From Ambrosia x helenae (lineage: Eukaryota; Streptophyta; Magnoliopsida; Asterales; Asteraceae), in assembly GCA_030844895.1 (NCBI GenBank), contig JAUTDX010000062.1, positions 1-64,000 on the forward strand: a stretch of 64,000 nt of DNA. The letters are read 5' to 3'. Positions 42,310 to 53,423 of the stretch are shown here, piece after piece (within the stretch, counting starts at the first letter, position 1; each line of letters starts with the position of its first letter). The position numbers were made by a program, and so were the translations under genes. The notes under the pieces are model-generated. The model had not been told where the DNA came from. It did no database searches and saw only the letters and a program-made list of their open reading frames with translations.

Positions 42310-42800
42310 CTGAAACATGCACGAAAATAAATTTTGTCAACATATGATGTTGGTGAGTATTACCTAGCTTTGTACATATAGTATAAGTTTGAAAAGCGGT
42401 ACAATTCATGTGTCTAGCATCACCAAGGCATTATGTAAACACATAAGTAACCAAACAAGACAAGATCAAATGTAAAGTTGGTAAGGTAAAATTGATAATG
42501 AGCACCCTAACACGTGTCAAGTCTAAAAGAGCACCATAACATAAGTTATGTCTAAATGAACACCGTAACATAAGTTACGTCTATATGTAAAGAGCACCAT
42601 AACATAAGTTATGTCTAGATGTATGATTTTGTACGTAAGCTACATTCATGTTCAAACATAAAGCACAAAGATAATCAAGACACGTATATGAATTGTAAAT
42701 GAAGAAAAATGTATGTGTAAATAATTGTGCAAGTTTTGTATACTTGTGCATGAATCACCCCAAAAGTGTAAAAATGAAAAAGGGGATAAGTAATACTCAC
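42310..42800 (-). other. Inferred LTR intron of G3
   Basis: Minus strand ACT/GTGAGT at 42800 and atgtttcag/gg ending at 42310, 491 nt apart. CTCACCAACAT lies about 50 nt before the acceptor, as in the G1, G4 and G5 LTRs. Confidence 0.45.
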
Positions 42801-43618
42801 AGTTCGCGTAATAACTCAAAACTCTACCGAACAACGTGATTTGAATTTGGATTATCCAAAGGATTAACCTAAAGAATTAGATGATTTGTAAGGAAATGAA
42901 TCTAGGATACAAGTAGTTCTAGGGTTCCTAATTTGGGGATAAGTATTTGTTTAATTATTAACTATGTAAATTGTTATTAAATAAAAGAAATTAGGTAAAT
43001 AATTAGGTAAAAGACTATTACAGGTTTTTGATTAAGTATGATCATGTTATAAGGTTTCTAAGTATGAAAATAATTTTTATAAAATTATTTCCTCAAAAAT
43101 TGAATATTTAGTATATTTATTTTTATTTGTCAAAGATATAATTTTAATATCTAAAAATATTAAAATTAATGAAATTTCAATTTAAAATTTATATTTCTGT
43201 TCTAAATGAACAGAAATAATTTATGTAAAATTTTGGTATAAAAATATTGAAAAATGAATTTATTATGATTTATTTATGATTAAAACAACAAAAATTAATT
43301 AAAAATATTAAACAAACGATTTTTCTGGAATAAAATTTATTTCTGAAATACATTTTGATCTACAAGTTTAAAACAATTTTTGTGGATATTTATAAGAATG
43401 TTTAGATATTTTTATAGAATTTTAAAATTAATATTGAATAAACTTGTAATATTTATAATATATATTAAATAAATGATTTTTGAGAATCTAAAAATTTGAT
43501 AATAAAGTTTAACATTTGAATAACATAAAATAATTTTTATAGAGTTTATAAATCATATTTGGTATTTTAAAAAGTTAATTAGAATGAATATAAAGTCAAA
43601 AGTTTCAAAAAAAAAATG

Positions 43619-43712
43619 TTGCAGCTGCTGGGACTCGAACCCGGGCCTCTGGCCGGTTCAGGTGTTTTAATTCACAAGTCCAGACCAGTTGGTCTGGACC
43701 CTGAGAACGTTG
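43619..43712 (-). other. tRNA-like segment 1 in G3 LTR
   Basis: The minus strand contains a B-box-like GGGTTCGAGTCCC and an A-box-like agaccaactggtctggac. There is no complete cloverleaf, so it is a relic and not a tRNA gene. Confidence 0.4.
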
Positions 43713-43774
43713 ATTACTGATTTCTATTAATTATAAAGCTATATAAACTGAATCAGAATTCATTTAAAAAAAAT

Positions 43775-43866
43775 GGTGGAGGACGGGATTCGAACCCCCG
43801 TCCACGGCCGATTCTTATGTCTTAGTCAAGCAAGTCTTACCAACTGATCTGTTGATCAGTTGGTGG
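43775..43866 (-). other. tRNA-like segment 2 in G3 LTR
   Basis: The minus strand has the A-box-like GATCAGTTGGTAAGAC and B-box GGTTCGAATCCC with a matching T-stem (acggggGTTCGAATcccgt). No acceptor stem is complete. Probably tRNA-derived. Confidence 0.45.
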
Positions 43867-44459
43867 TAGTTTCTGATAAATTTTAAGTATAAACAGTAAC
43901 TGTACGCGTCATTATCCCCAAATCATGAATGCTACTAACCCTAGGATTTCAATAAAACGATTCAACAATCAATAGTCCCTGTAATGTTGGGGCTATTGCT
44001 TGTATATAGCCGATTAACAAAACCCACAAAGAAAAACGAACTTACAATGAGATTTGAGCGATGAACGAATGGTCAAAACAAAAGTCAAAACACGTATGAT
44101 TCCACAGTTTTGAAGAAGTTTTAGGATAATTAGGGTATGAGGGTTTCTTTATCGGTGTATTGAGCTTGTAAAGGGGGTATCAATTTATACTAATCATTCG
44201 TGTTCGTAACCTTGGAAGTTTTGACCCGTATTGATTAGTATACGCGTAAATTAGACTATATTAGGAATGTTTTTAACTATGATTATGCGTGGAAATCAAG
44301 CAGAAGAGGCTGGTCAAAACATACCATAACTGAATCGAATTTTAAAACGCGGATTGCTTATTAATTTGGAAGGTATGGACTCGCAGATGACTCTTGATAG
44401 TCAATTGTGTAACGATAGTAAGTGTTATATACTTCGCATTCGAAATATAATTAACAAGT

Positions 44460-44545
44460 GTTGTGGCTCAGTTGGTTTACTTATGTGTGTGTGCTGGCTT
44501 GGACACGGGTTTGATTCCCGGTCCAACCAGTTATTACTTTTTTTT
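44460..44545 (+). other. tRNA-like segment 3 in G3 LTR, with T-run
   Basis: The plus strand has A-box-like TGGCTCAGTTGG, then B-box-like GGTTTGATTCCC, then a run of about 16 T, as in a Pol III terminator or SINE tail. The acceptor stem does not pair. Confidence 0.42.
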
Positions 44546-44717
44546 TTTTTTTGCAGCAACAAAAGGGAGAGGGAGATAAGGGAACTAGGCCGGGCTTGTA
44601 ATGGGCTTTGGGTATTGGGTTAGCTTTGTTGGATCAGATCATAAGAGGGCTTGAGTGTGGTATGTTGTTGGTTTTGGTTTAGTAAATAAAATTGACAAAA
44701 CCACTTCTAAAACATCC

Positions 44718-44750
44718 AATTATTATTATTATTATTACTATTACTATTAC

Positions 44751-44817
<67 letters not shown>
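44718..44817. repeat. ATT trinucleotide microsatellite
   Basis: About 33 units of ATT with a few ACT variants. The isoleucine-rich open frames on both strands here are artefacts of it. A TA run follows at 44881-44902. Confidence 0.95.
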
Positions 44818-44818
<1 letters not shown>

Positions 44819-45339
44819 TAAATAAGGTAACTAGAAAGACAAAATGCGACGTACAAGATAGGAGATACGAAATGTAAAAATATATATATATATATATATA
44901 TATAGAAAAAAAATAAAAGTGACGGATGTCACAATAACAATAGCTTAAACTCATAGATAATCATCCTAACAACTCCTACACATCAGAAGTACATCAATTT
45001 CATAAAAACATTCATGTTATAATCACCAAAAAATCATGATATGCATCAATACTTCACATATAGCAAGTATTATGGTGTAGACTTGTTTTAGAACTCATTT
45101 CCAAGGTTTTTAAAGACACATTCTTAACAAAACAAGGTCTGGACTTTTGGGGAACCAAAACAATAACATTACAAAGGTTTGGGATGAAGAACACAACTTG
45201 GATTTTATCAAAGAAAGGTGTATTAGCTTGGAAATGGTGAGTTTTGAAGCAAAACAAGTTCCAGAAGTGTTTTGAGGTGTGTGGGAGGCTTAGGATCTGT
45301 TAGGGTTGCACTAAGTGTGTTTGGAGATTCAAGGGTTGT

Positions 45340-45512
45340 ATTTATAGGTGTTTTGACTCGTGCATAGCAGATCAGGCGAGTAGGAGAACAGAACAGGCGA
45401 TTAGAAACTCTAATCGCCTATATACTGGCGATTAGAAGCTCTAATCACCCCAGTATCCTCCCAATCGCCTATAATAATGGCGATTAGGAGCCCCCTTGGT
45501 TCCTAATCGCCT
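45340..45512 (-). promoter_or_regulatory. G3 LTR promoter: GGCGATTAG array and TATA box
   Basis: Minus TATAAAT at 45346-45340. Directly upstream (45374-45512) the word GGCGATTAG and its complement CTAATCGCC alternate about seven times, forming short inverted repeats. Confidence 0.6.
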
Positions 45513-45894
45513 GTAGGGTTCCTGATTGGGTTTTTGGCGCGTTAAACACTATTTTAACATATATAAACACGTATTCACATACCGACAAGTCACATAATGA
45601 TTACAAACACATAATGCATGATAACTAACACGTTTATATCCGTTCACCAATTCCCGGGACTCGAGACTTGCGTGTGTGCGTTAAACCTGGTGATTCCACG
45701 AATCACCAATCCTTGTACCCATGGTTATGGACCGACTCCCGATGATCCCGCGGATCATCATAACGACTCCTGATGATTCCCAGAATCATCGTGACGACTC
45801 GACTGACCCAGTTAAGTACGTAATATGTATGACTCGTTAAGGTAGACTTACTAGTTTAGTCAATGTTACTAACCTGAGTTTGCCGGGTGTCACA

Positions 45895-47103
45895 TAAGTC
45901 GTTACGAAGCTACGTTGAAAATGGAATTGAAGAGCCTAGACCAAGAACAGTGCTCACGGCTGCATGACAAGAACAGCTCGAGAATGCAAGAATAATGATC
46001 CACTTTATGAACTGGATTTTGAATAGACGCACAACCAAGCTTAATGTGCTTGATCTAGTCTAAAGAATAAAGATCACTTCTAAAGTCCAGGGGAAAAAAC
46101 TTGATCACATCATAAATGAAAGAAAGAGATCACATCATAAATGAAAGAAAGAGACAAACACGGAATGTTTTGACATCTAAAGATATCTTCCATGAGAGAG
46201 CAACTAGCAGTCTAGCACAGAACATTTTGAAAAGATCATGGCACTTTGGCAGTAGCAAATATGATGAAAAGCAAGGGAATGCTTTCGCCTAATGAACTGT
46301 GAAGCTCTAATATGGTTCGCAATAAATAAAATTAAAAGTGTGATGAGTGACAATAGAGAAGATAGAACACAAAACCAAAGCAGCGTAAGAGCACCATTAC
46401 TAGAAATGTGACATAAAAAAACTAGAAAACATTAGAAGCATACTAAAGAAGAATGTGACGTAAGAAAACCTAGATAAACATTAGACTATTCGTACCAAAC
46501 CAGCCAGTCCGGTTTTCAAAATCAAGTCTCAGTGATACGCCTTATGGAGCGAGTATTCACTATTCATACTTACTAAAATATGCTCAAAATCCATTATCAT
46601 CGATAGGTGATGCTATGAAAGCCAGACCAACTTCACTAGATGAACTAACTATGTAAATTAGAAATGAGCTCAAAATGGTGCACCCAAAATGCTCGGTAGA
46701 GTATCAGTCCAAAGGTAAAAATCAGTAAAATAAAACTAAAACAGCCCTAATCAACAGCAACATTAATAGACATAATAATAATAATAATCATTATAGAAAA
46801 TGTGACATAAAAAAACCTAGATAAACATCAAGTCTCAACAATGCCTCCTTATGAAGTGCATGCATACTATCTAAAGTCTAAACTAACTTAAAAATTCAAT
46901 TATGTAAACTAACTTATTATTCACATAGATAATCTATAACTATGCAACAAGTAATATCAATCAAAATAACCAACATTATTATCAATTCAAGTTTTAAACT
47001 AACCAAAACAAGCCTCTTATAGATAATCAAACAAAACTAAAGAGAATCAAGAAGTCTCAAAACAATTAAACGCATCAAACCCAACCAAAACATTACTAAG
47101 CAA
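45895..47103. other. Intergenic, 3' side of RPS16 pseudogene
   Basis: No gene is recognised. Three diverged copies of atgtgacataaaaaaactag start near 46408, 46453 and 46799 and suggest an old local duplication. A short AAT run lies near 46767. Confidence 0.5.
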
Positions 47104-47547
47104 TCAACGGTAGGATTTCTGGAACCTAGCACGAGCACCACGCCCACCAAACTTCTTCGGCTCACACCGTCTCGGATCAGCCACAAGCAACGTCCTATCA
47201 TACCTTACCAACACATCCTTTATCTCCTTCTTCTGCTCTTCATCAACAAACTTCTGATAATAAGCAACCAACACTTTAGAAAAACTCTGACGAATAGCTT
47301 AAATCTGTGACATATGACCACCGCCTTTGACTCGAACCCTCATGTCAATGCCAGCGAACCTGTGATGGCACAACAGAAGAATAGGTTCGAAGGCTTTGTA
47401 ACGGAGGATTTCCGGCTGGACTAGCTCGATTGGGACGCCGTTTATTTTTATTAGGCCACGGTCGGTTTTGCAGTGGGTTACGGCTACTGCGGTTTTCTTT
47501 CGGCCGAAGCATTGCACTGAGTTGGTTGGTGGTGGTGGTGCCGCCAT
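47104..47547 (-). pseudogene. RPS16: Cytosolic 40S ribosomal protein S16 (uS9), nonsense-mutated
   Basis: The minus strand from ATG 47547 reads [20 protein letters not shown], then [36 protein letters not shown], and ends with the invariant [14 protein letters not shown] before TGA at 47104. Length (147 codons) equals the family. No intron is present. Codon 83 (47299-47301) is TAA where the family has Tyr, and a neighbouring Thr reads Met, so the product would stop after 82 residues. The rest of the frame is open and conserved. The promoter looks intact, so the gene was probably active until recently. A sequencing error is an alternative for a single base. Confidence 0.9.
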
Positions 47548-47549
47548 GG

Positions 47550-47690
47550 TTAGGGTTTTGAGGGTGGATCTTGAAGAAATGAGAGGGATGGAATGGAATG
47601 GTGGCACCAGTTAGGGTTTGGAAGAAGATGATGATTTAAGTTGAGATATTGGGCTTTTTTGGTTAAGTTATGAGCCTTAGGCCCATGATA
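47550..47690 (-). promoter_or_regulatory. RPS16 promoter: two telo-boxes and two site II motifs
   Basis: AAACCCTAA (minus) lies at 47550-47558 and 47611-47619. TGGGCC (minus) lies at 47680-47685 and TGGGCT (plus) at 47650-47655. Telo-box plus site II is the known promoter signature of plant ribosomal protein genes. Confidence 0.75.
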
Positions 47691-47749
47691 TTATATAAGT
47701 ACAAAATTGGTTTTTCTTAGAACTTTGAATGGCTTAATAGGGTAGGAAC

Positions 47750-48302
47750 CAATGTTTTAAAAATCGGTTTTTTTTTATCATAACGGATCGGGTTTAAAAA
47801 TAGTTCAATCGGTTGAATCAAGTTATACCAAATGGTTCAACCGGATTGACTAGTTAACCCTTTAATTCCATAAATTACATCATCAACTAAAAAATTAATC
47901 TAAAGTTCATGATTACATATAAAAAAAATAATTCAAAAGTTAATCCGTAATAAAAAAATAATTTAAAAGATAATTCAAAGGTATTCAAATTTCCAACAAT
48001 GTTCTTTTAAATGAAAGTGAACACTATGTTTAAGCCTTTGGAATGTTGGAGATGGAGACATAAAACAAGTAATTACCGATGAAGATAAAGTGAGAATCGA
48101 TGAAGATGGAGTAGAATTTTGTAAAATTCTAAAGTTAAAACCCATTGGGCCGGTACCGGTATAACGATTCAAACCGGTATTTTCTAACTTACCGGCGGTA
48201 CGCTTCTCATGTCGTGCACGCTTTATACCGGGGTGTTTCGTGCTAAGATACCATCCGGTATCCGGTTTGACAGGCCGGTATGAACCGGTTTTTAAAACAC
48301 TG
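47750..48302. mobile_element. hAT-type MITE upstream of RPS16
   Basis: Inverted termini CAATGTTTTAAAAATCGG and CAGTGTTTTAAAAACCGG, with a perfect 8-bp duplication gtaggaac at 47742-47749 and 48303-48310. 553 bp, non-coding, with repeated ACCGGT words near the right end. It starts about 200 bp 5' of the RPS16 start codon. Confidence 0.92.
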
Positions 48303-48310
48303 GTAGGAAC

Positions 48311-51123
48311 TAGTTTCGGGTTTGGTCAACAGAGTCAACACTTGGGTAGGGAAGGAACCGATTCTGGATACATTTGGGTTTTTGATCCCTTGTTTTTATG
48401 GACTTTTTAGGTTTTGTTAAGGTAAAAGTGGAACAGGTTCTACTAGTATGTACTCGCGGGTCAAGTAGGAATCGGTTCCAAGTTGGGTTTAGAACCAAAG
48501 TTTTTTAAATCCCTATATCAAAGTAGTGGAATTACGGTTCTTATTAACTCAAGTTATTACGGTTGTAAATAATTTGTACCAATGTGTAGATTAAAATACA
48601 CATGTCACAATGGGATACTTAAACCTTTATATAACATCATATTTTAGAAGTCGTAAGAAAATAATAAAATATACTAAAAATAATTATATAATAATAATAT
48701 TATAAACTTTGTAAGAGTTATTAGATTTTAATAAACTCAATTTTCGCTTATTAACCGATATTTATCACAACTTGAAAAATGTTTACATGCACTCATGACT
48801 TGATTTTCTCTAGCTCCCAAAGTAGTGGAATGTTAACTCAATTAGTTTTTTATGACATGGCATACTATGTGAGCAAAAAAAATTATAAACTTTTTGCCCC
48901 ATAAACATACCACATCATAAAAAATGAAAGATTTTGCAACATATGTATGTCGCGTCATTAAACAACTAACTAGGTTAACAGTTAGTTAGTATGGATCGTT
49001 GGAGGAAATACGTTCAAACTTCGTACTTTCTTTACACATTTTCTTAGTTGAAATTAATCACGACTAATAAATAAAAGTTGGGATTATTAAAATCTTATAA
49101 ACTTATTTTTTTAAATGTAAAGTAAAAAAAAATAAAATTTAAGACGTGCGTTTGATTTAGTAGGCTGATATGGACTATGGAATTTTAAGTTAATGGGCTT
49201 TCTGTTAAGTTACAAACCAAAAGCCCATGATGACATGACCATAGAAATGGTAGAATTAAGTCACAAATCTTTGTATATCTAACCCGTTTTGTTTTATCAA
49301 ATTACTAGCTTTTATTTCGGGAGCGTCTACAATTCTAATAATACTAATACTATTAGTAATAAGTATTACCCTTGTAATTAAATAAATAACCTTGCTATAA
49401 GGTGACACCATGTGTTACAGTGTTGCGCGATTCTTTCTCCTAGCTTCTCTTGATAAAGTATACCTAGCATCTTTAAAAGAGTAAAATTCCAATGAAAGCA
49501 TGACGATTGAGCTGAATTTCAACATCGTAGATAAGAACCTGGTTTAAAAGAAAAAACATTATTAATGAATAACCTGAACACTTTGTGTTTTTTCCTGTAT
49601 GAACGAAACCCCACAAAAAATAGTTGTTTTTTTCTCCATTTTTTATATAGAACTATGGTACTCGTTGGAAAGATAATAAAACGCTCGTTAATTTGGTGTA
49701 ACTTTTTTCTTTAAAAAATATCGTATATAAAAGATGTTAACGTTTAAAAATTATGGGAGAAAAATAAGAGAAAAAAATTTAAATTTGTTTTTAAATTTTT
49801 TTTTCCTAAAATAACTCAATTTAAATTTAGTAGATTAGGTTTTATATTATTATTTATTTATTTTTAATTTACCACATAACATGACACATGGCACACTCAA
49901 GGAGAAGAATGTCTCTTTGAATGTCATGTCATTAAAATAGTTTTCTAAGGCCTCCATTGAATGTCACCTCATCAATATTCAATTCTTTTATTATAAGTTA
50001 TAGATTATAGATTCGACTCGTTTTTTTTTTTTTTTTTTTTAAGTTTTCACATTATAAGGCACTTTATCAAAGAGTGTAGCACATGACCGTTGATGATATT
50101 TTGTGTTTCTTAAAGTTAATATAACAATTTGGAAATTCATGATCGACTTATTAGTTGAGTGAAGTTTGAGACAGTGAGCAAATGTGTAGATCGTAGATAT
50201 TTAAAAGTTTTATCAGCTTGATTTACGTAATATTTTCCTAGTGTTGAATTGAGATTTGAGGCCTCGAGAGCCATCAAGTTTAAAGTTCAAAACTTGCTAT
50301 TGGCTGAAGGCCCATCAATTAAAAGTTGAAAACTTTTTTGGCACAATGGGTTACTGGCCCATAATTTGATGGAAACCGAGACAAACTGACTAACCGAACC
50401 GAACCAACCCGATGTTTGCTCATTACTGTTGGCAAGGTGTATTAATTATCCTTTTTTTGGTCTGTTTTAGATCACTCATTTGGTAGAAAGAAACCGCAAG
50501 TAGGGAGGGTCAGCAAAACATAACCACGAACCAACCTATAACCGAAAAAAGTGAAATAACCACCTATGGTTCAGTTTTAAGTATTGTGACTCACCAATAT
50601 AGCCAGCCAAAATAAAACCGAACCACAAATGCATTTGAAACAACGTACAGCATATTGGTTTTGGTTAACCAAACTCTTTGCACTTCTTGTGTCCAATGTT
50701 TGTTTGTATTGGTTGGTTGACCAGTACTACATTTTTGAGCTTGTGGCCTGTTGCAAGTTGCAGCACTGCCACCAGCAACAGCAAAAATCGCAGCGGTTAA
50801 CCGGTTAACATTCTCACATAACTAAATCTTTCAGTTTATCATACATTTTCAAATAACCCAACTGTCAACAATATATGCGTTTGCGTTATGATTAACATTA
50901 GATAAAATCAAAGATGGTAAGTTTAACAACTCAACTCTACAAAAACAAAACCAATTCAAACGCTGCAATTAATCAATCAATCAATCCTTTTGTGTATTAT
51001 TGTTTTATTGTCTAGACTAAACAAACTAGATCAAATAAATACCAAGCAAGCAACATACACCCAAAAACAAGATCAAGTAACAAAAATATATCTATTTCAA
51101 GAATGTTAATCAAACCTCCATGG
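48311..51123. other. Intergenic region
   Basis: A/T-rich, with no gene supported. It holds a dispersed repeat (49553-49760) that reappears inverted at 52795-53005, and a T-run at 50022-50041. Confidence 0.5.
49553..49760 (+). repeat. A/T-rich dispersed repeat, copy 1
   Basis: It shares ttaatgaataacctgaac, actatggtactcgtt and aacgtttaaaaatt with the inverse complement of 52795-53005, in the same order. Confidence 0.7.
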
Positions 51124-52365
51124 CTACTGGCATCTTCTTGCTCTTGTAGCCAATGCATTTCTAATTTCAAACCCCTTTTGCTCAACTGACTCATCCTTCA
51201 AACCAACATCATACTCACCACGCTGCCAAAATCCTAAATAATCATCATCCGACTTATCTGATAAACAAGAGTAATCCTCCCTCGTTAGCAACGCGTTATG
51301 CAGAATCGAACACGCGCCAATGTAAGCCACCATTGTTTTAATCTCTTCTCTTATTGGCTTGCTCAAAACCCCCCATTGTTTCAAACTATCAACTGTTCTA
51401 TACACACAAACCATCATCACATCATGTGCATAGTTAAAGTTTTCTTCATGAGCCACTGGCTGTTCAAATGGAACCATTAGCCAAGGAAGACAAGGGTACC
51501 CTTTGTCCCCAATCAAATATTGCGGTATAGATACACCGTTAATATCTACCGGTTGCGAGTTTAACAAACTACCCGATTCGATATCACTATACAAGGTTGA
51601 TGATTTGAGAATAAGTTGATTACCCTTTTTCCCATTGAATCCCGCAACAACGCTGAGAATCTTCGACGACGAGTCCGCCACAATCTGAACCGCTATGGGC
51701 TCATGCTCATGGTCATCACCAGACCCGGGTTTCAAAACCATAAACCTAGCACAATGTATAACCCCACAACAATTAGGCAACCCGGTTAGGGACTCAAACG
51801 ACTCCCTAACCGGGTCAAGTTCGTTCAAGGTCGGAAACCCAACCCAGAACCGAAAATTCGTACACAGCACCCGGCAAAGCTGGGTGCTGCAGAATCTCGC
51901 CACGGGTTCCGACACGTTAAACCGCCGAGAAATCTCGGGGTAGTCAGAACCCGTGGCGAGCCGGAACAACCCGACTCCAAGCCGGGTTTCAACCGGGAGG
52001 TTTAAAGGTGAGTCAACCGGGTCCCTACACTCGAGCAAAGGCTCGAGGAGGGACCCAAGCCACTCGAACGTTGACAAACTCATGTTGAAACATAGTTTGA
52101 AAGCGTCCGGGCTTCTGGGTATGGGTGAATCCGATTCAGTTATCCGCCGCTGGAGTTTGGAAGGGCCAGTTCCAGCGGCGGATTCGCGGGTACGCTTGAG
52201 GGAGAGGGAGAGGGAGGTGGCGGTTTGGGAGAGAGTGAGGAAGTGTAGGATGAAAGGGGTGAGGGGGTTGGTGGGCGAAGGGTGGTTGAAGGTGAATAAG
52301 AGAAGAAAGAGCTTTGATAGGAGAGAAGATAGTAGGGCCGACAGGAGGGTCCTGTTGTTATCCAT
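51124..52365 (-). CDS. ALP1/HARBI1-like protein (domesticated Harbinger transposase)
   Basis: Minus strand, single exon, 413 aa from ATG 52365 (MDNNRTLLSALLSSLLSK). An upstream in-frame Met at 52533 would add 56 residues that look like untranslated leader, so I prefer 52365. The N-terminus is hydrophobic. The middle matches the plant ALP1-like family of PIF/Harbinger-derived nucleases: LPVETRLGVGLFRLATG, a helix-turn-helix-like ISRRFNVSEPVARF, then the DDE fold. The catalytic pattern is degenerate. The first Asp is His204 (VIHCARF), the second Asp287 is kept (IGDKGYP), and the third acidic residue is replaced near Tyr322 (VCVYRTVDSLKQW). Loss of the triad with an intact frame indicates a host-adopted protein and not a transposase. 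In Arabidopsis, ALP1-type proteins act with Polycomb; that link is family knowledge only. Poly-ACC/CAA sequence lies just 5' of the start. Confidence 0.85.
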   Translation of the reverse strand: MDNNRTLLSALLSSLLSKLFLLLFTFNHPSPTNPLTPFILHFLTLSQTATSLSLSLKRTRESAAGTGPSKLQRRITESDSPIPRSPDAFKLCFNMSLSTFEWLGSLLEPLLECRDPVDSPLNLPVETRLGVGLFRLATGSDYPEISRRFNVSEPVARFCSTQLCRVLCTNFRFWVGFPTLNELDPVRESFESLTGLPNCCGVIHCARFMVLKPGSGDDHEHEPIAVQIVADSSSKILSVVAGFNGKKGNQLILKSSTLYSDIESGSLLNSQPVDINGVSIPQYLIGDKGYPCLPWLMVPFEQPVAHEENFNYAHDVMMVCVYRTVDSLKQWGVLSKPIREEIKTMVAYIGACSILHNALLTREDYSCLSDKSDDDYLGFWQRGEYDVGLKDESVEQKGFEIRNALATRARRCQ

Positions 52366-52794
52366 TGTTGTTGTTGTTGTTGATTTTGGTGTCAGAGGTT
52401 TGTTGTCAGGGTTTTGAGGAAGATTGTGGGGCGATGATTGGAGGGTTGAATGGAAAGGAATCTTGGACACGAGGGGGTGAGTTAGGAGACACGTCACACG
52501 ACACACTTGGTTGGTATTGGAATATTGGTCCAATAATGAACAAAAACCGTATATAAGCAGAGATACAAGGTTTACTTCTCAGAGAGGTTGCCGTCCGAGG
52601 GAGGTGCACACTTTGAATTCCAAGACCAGCAAAAATACACCTTTTGGCGTTGAAAGGGCTTATGCCCTCAGGGACGATGCGGAGGGGAGGGGATCCGAAA
52701 CGGGGTACCGATGTGATGTCCTTTGTCGATCAAAAAAAAACATGAAACTAGGTGAAACTTTCATCCCACTTGTTAAAAAAAATCTCGCAGATCT

Positions 52795-53005
52795 CTGACA
52801 CATACAATTTTTAAACGTTGGTAACTTTTATATATGGCATTTATAAAAAAAATATATACCAATTTAATGAACTTTTTATTATGTTTCTAACGAACACCAT
52901 AGTGCTACAAAAAAAAAAAAAAAAAAAAACGACTTTTTAATGGGTTTTTGTCATGCAGGAAAAAAACACAATATGTTCAGGTAATTCATTAATTATTTCT
53001 AGACA
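52795..53005 (-). repeat. A/T-rich dispersed repeat, copy 2 (inverted)
   Basis: It is the inverse complement of 49553-49760 with a longer A/T run (52912-52929). Together the two copies flank the ALP1-like gene. Confidence 0.7.
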
Positions 53006-53423
53006 AGAGTCAAGTTATTCTACACCGTGTAACAAAAATGAGAAGTGTGAGAAAGATACAAAAAACACAATAGATCATGAAATATGACACAATGAGCCAC
53101 AAAATATAACAAAATGCCGAAAAATATAACACAATGCTAAAAAAAAGACACAATGAATTGAAAAAATGACACAATGATGAAAATAAGAAAAATACAAAAA
53201 TGTTATATAAAAGACACAATTATATAACGTATATTCTAAAAATTACAAGTTAAAACCCCAAAAAACGAAGACCTAAAAACTAACATCATAAGGTTTGTCA
53301 CATGCTCGACTGGACTGACTGTTCATCAGAACCCAAGACACTCCCAACAATAACAGGGGCAGGAATCGGCTCCATAGAAGCCTCTGACACGACAGGCACA
53401 CTCGGGCCAGCCTGACCCGATGG
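53006..53423. other. A-rich degenerate repeat and undefined sequence
   Basis: 53080-53220 contains about six loosely spaced copies of gacacaatga / aacacaatg in A-rich context. Nothing else is recognised. Confidence 0.4.

Larger units (their letters stand above)
42107..45894 (-). repeat. 5' LTR of G3, Tekay-like, 3.8 kb
   Basis: The minus strand runs from TGTGACACCCGG (45894) to CGGTTGGGGTGTTATA (42107), next to a primer site. The end segment (ccgccatcggttggggtgtta) is shared with G4, and the first approximately 280 bp is shared with 53651-53933. It contains a TATA promoter with a word array, three tRNA-like segments, a long ATT microsatellite and several perfect hairpins (43068-43090, 43141-43166, 43193-43217). 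The second LTR is not in the window. Confidence 0.72.

Noticed and set aside
43775..43866. Functional tRNA gene
   Set aside because: A and B boxes are visible but the acceptor stem does not pair and the anticodon region is irregular.
44679..44954. Isoleucine-rich open frames on both strands
   Set aside because: They are translations of the ATT microsatellite and TA run, with no gene signal.
51953..52417. 154-aa plus-strand open frame
   Set aside because: Antisense to the ALP1-like gene and low complexity.
52560..52790. Possible SINE or LINE tail with A-run (52730-52740)
   Set aside because: No A/B boxes or target duplication could be identified.
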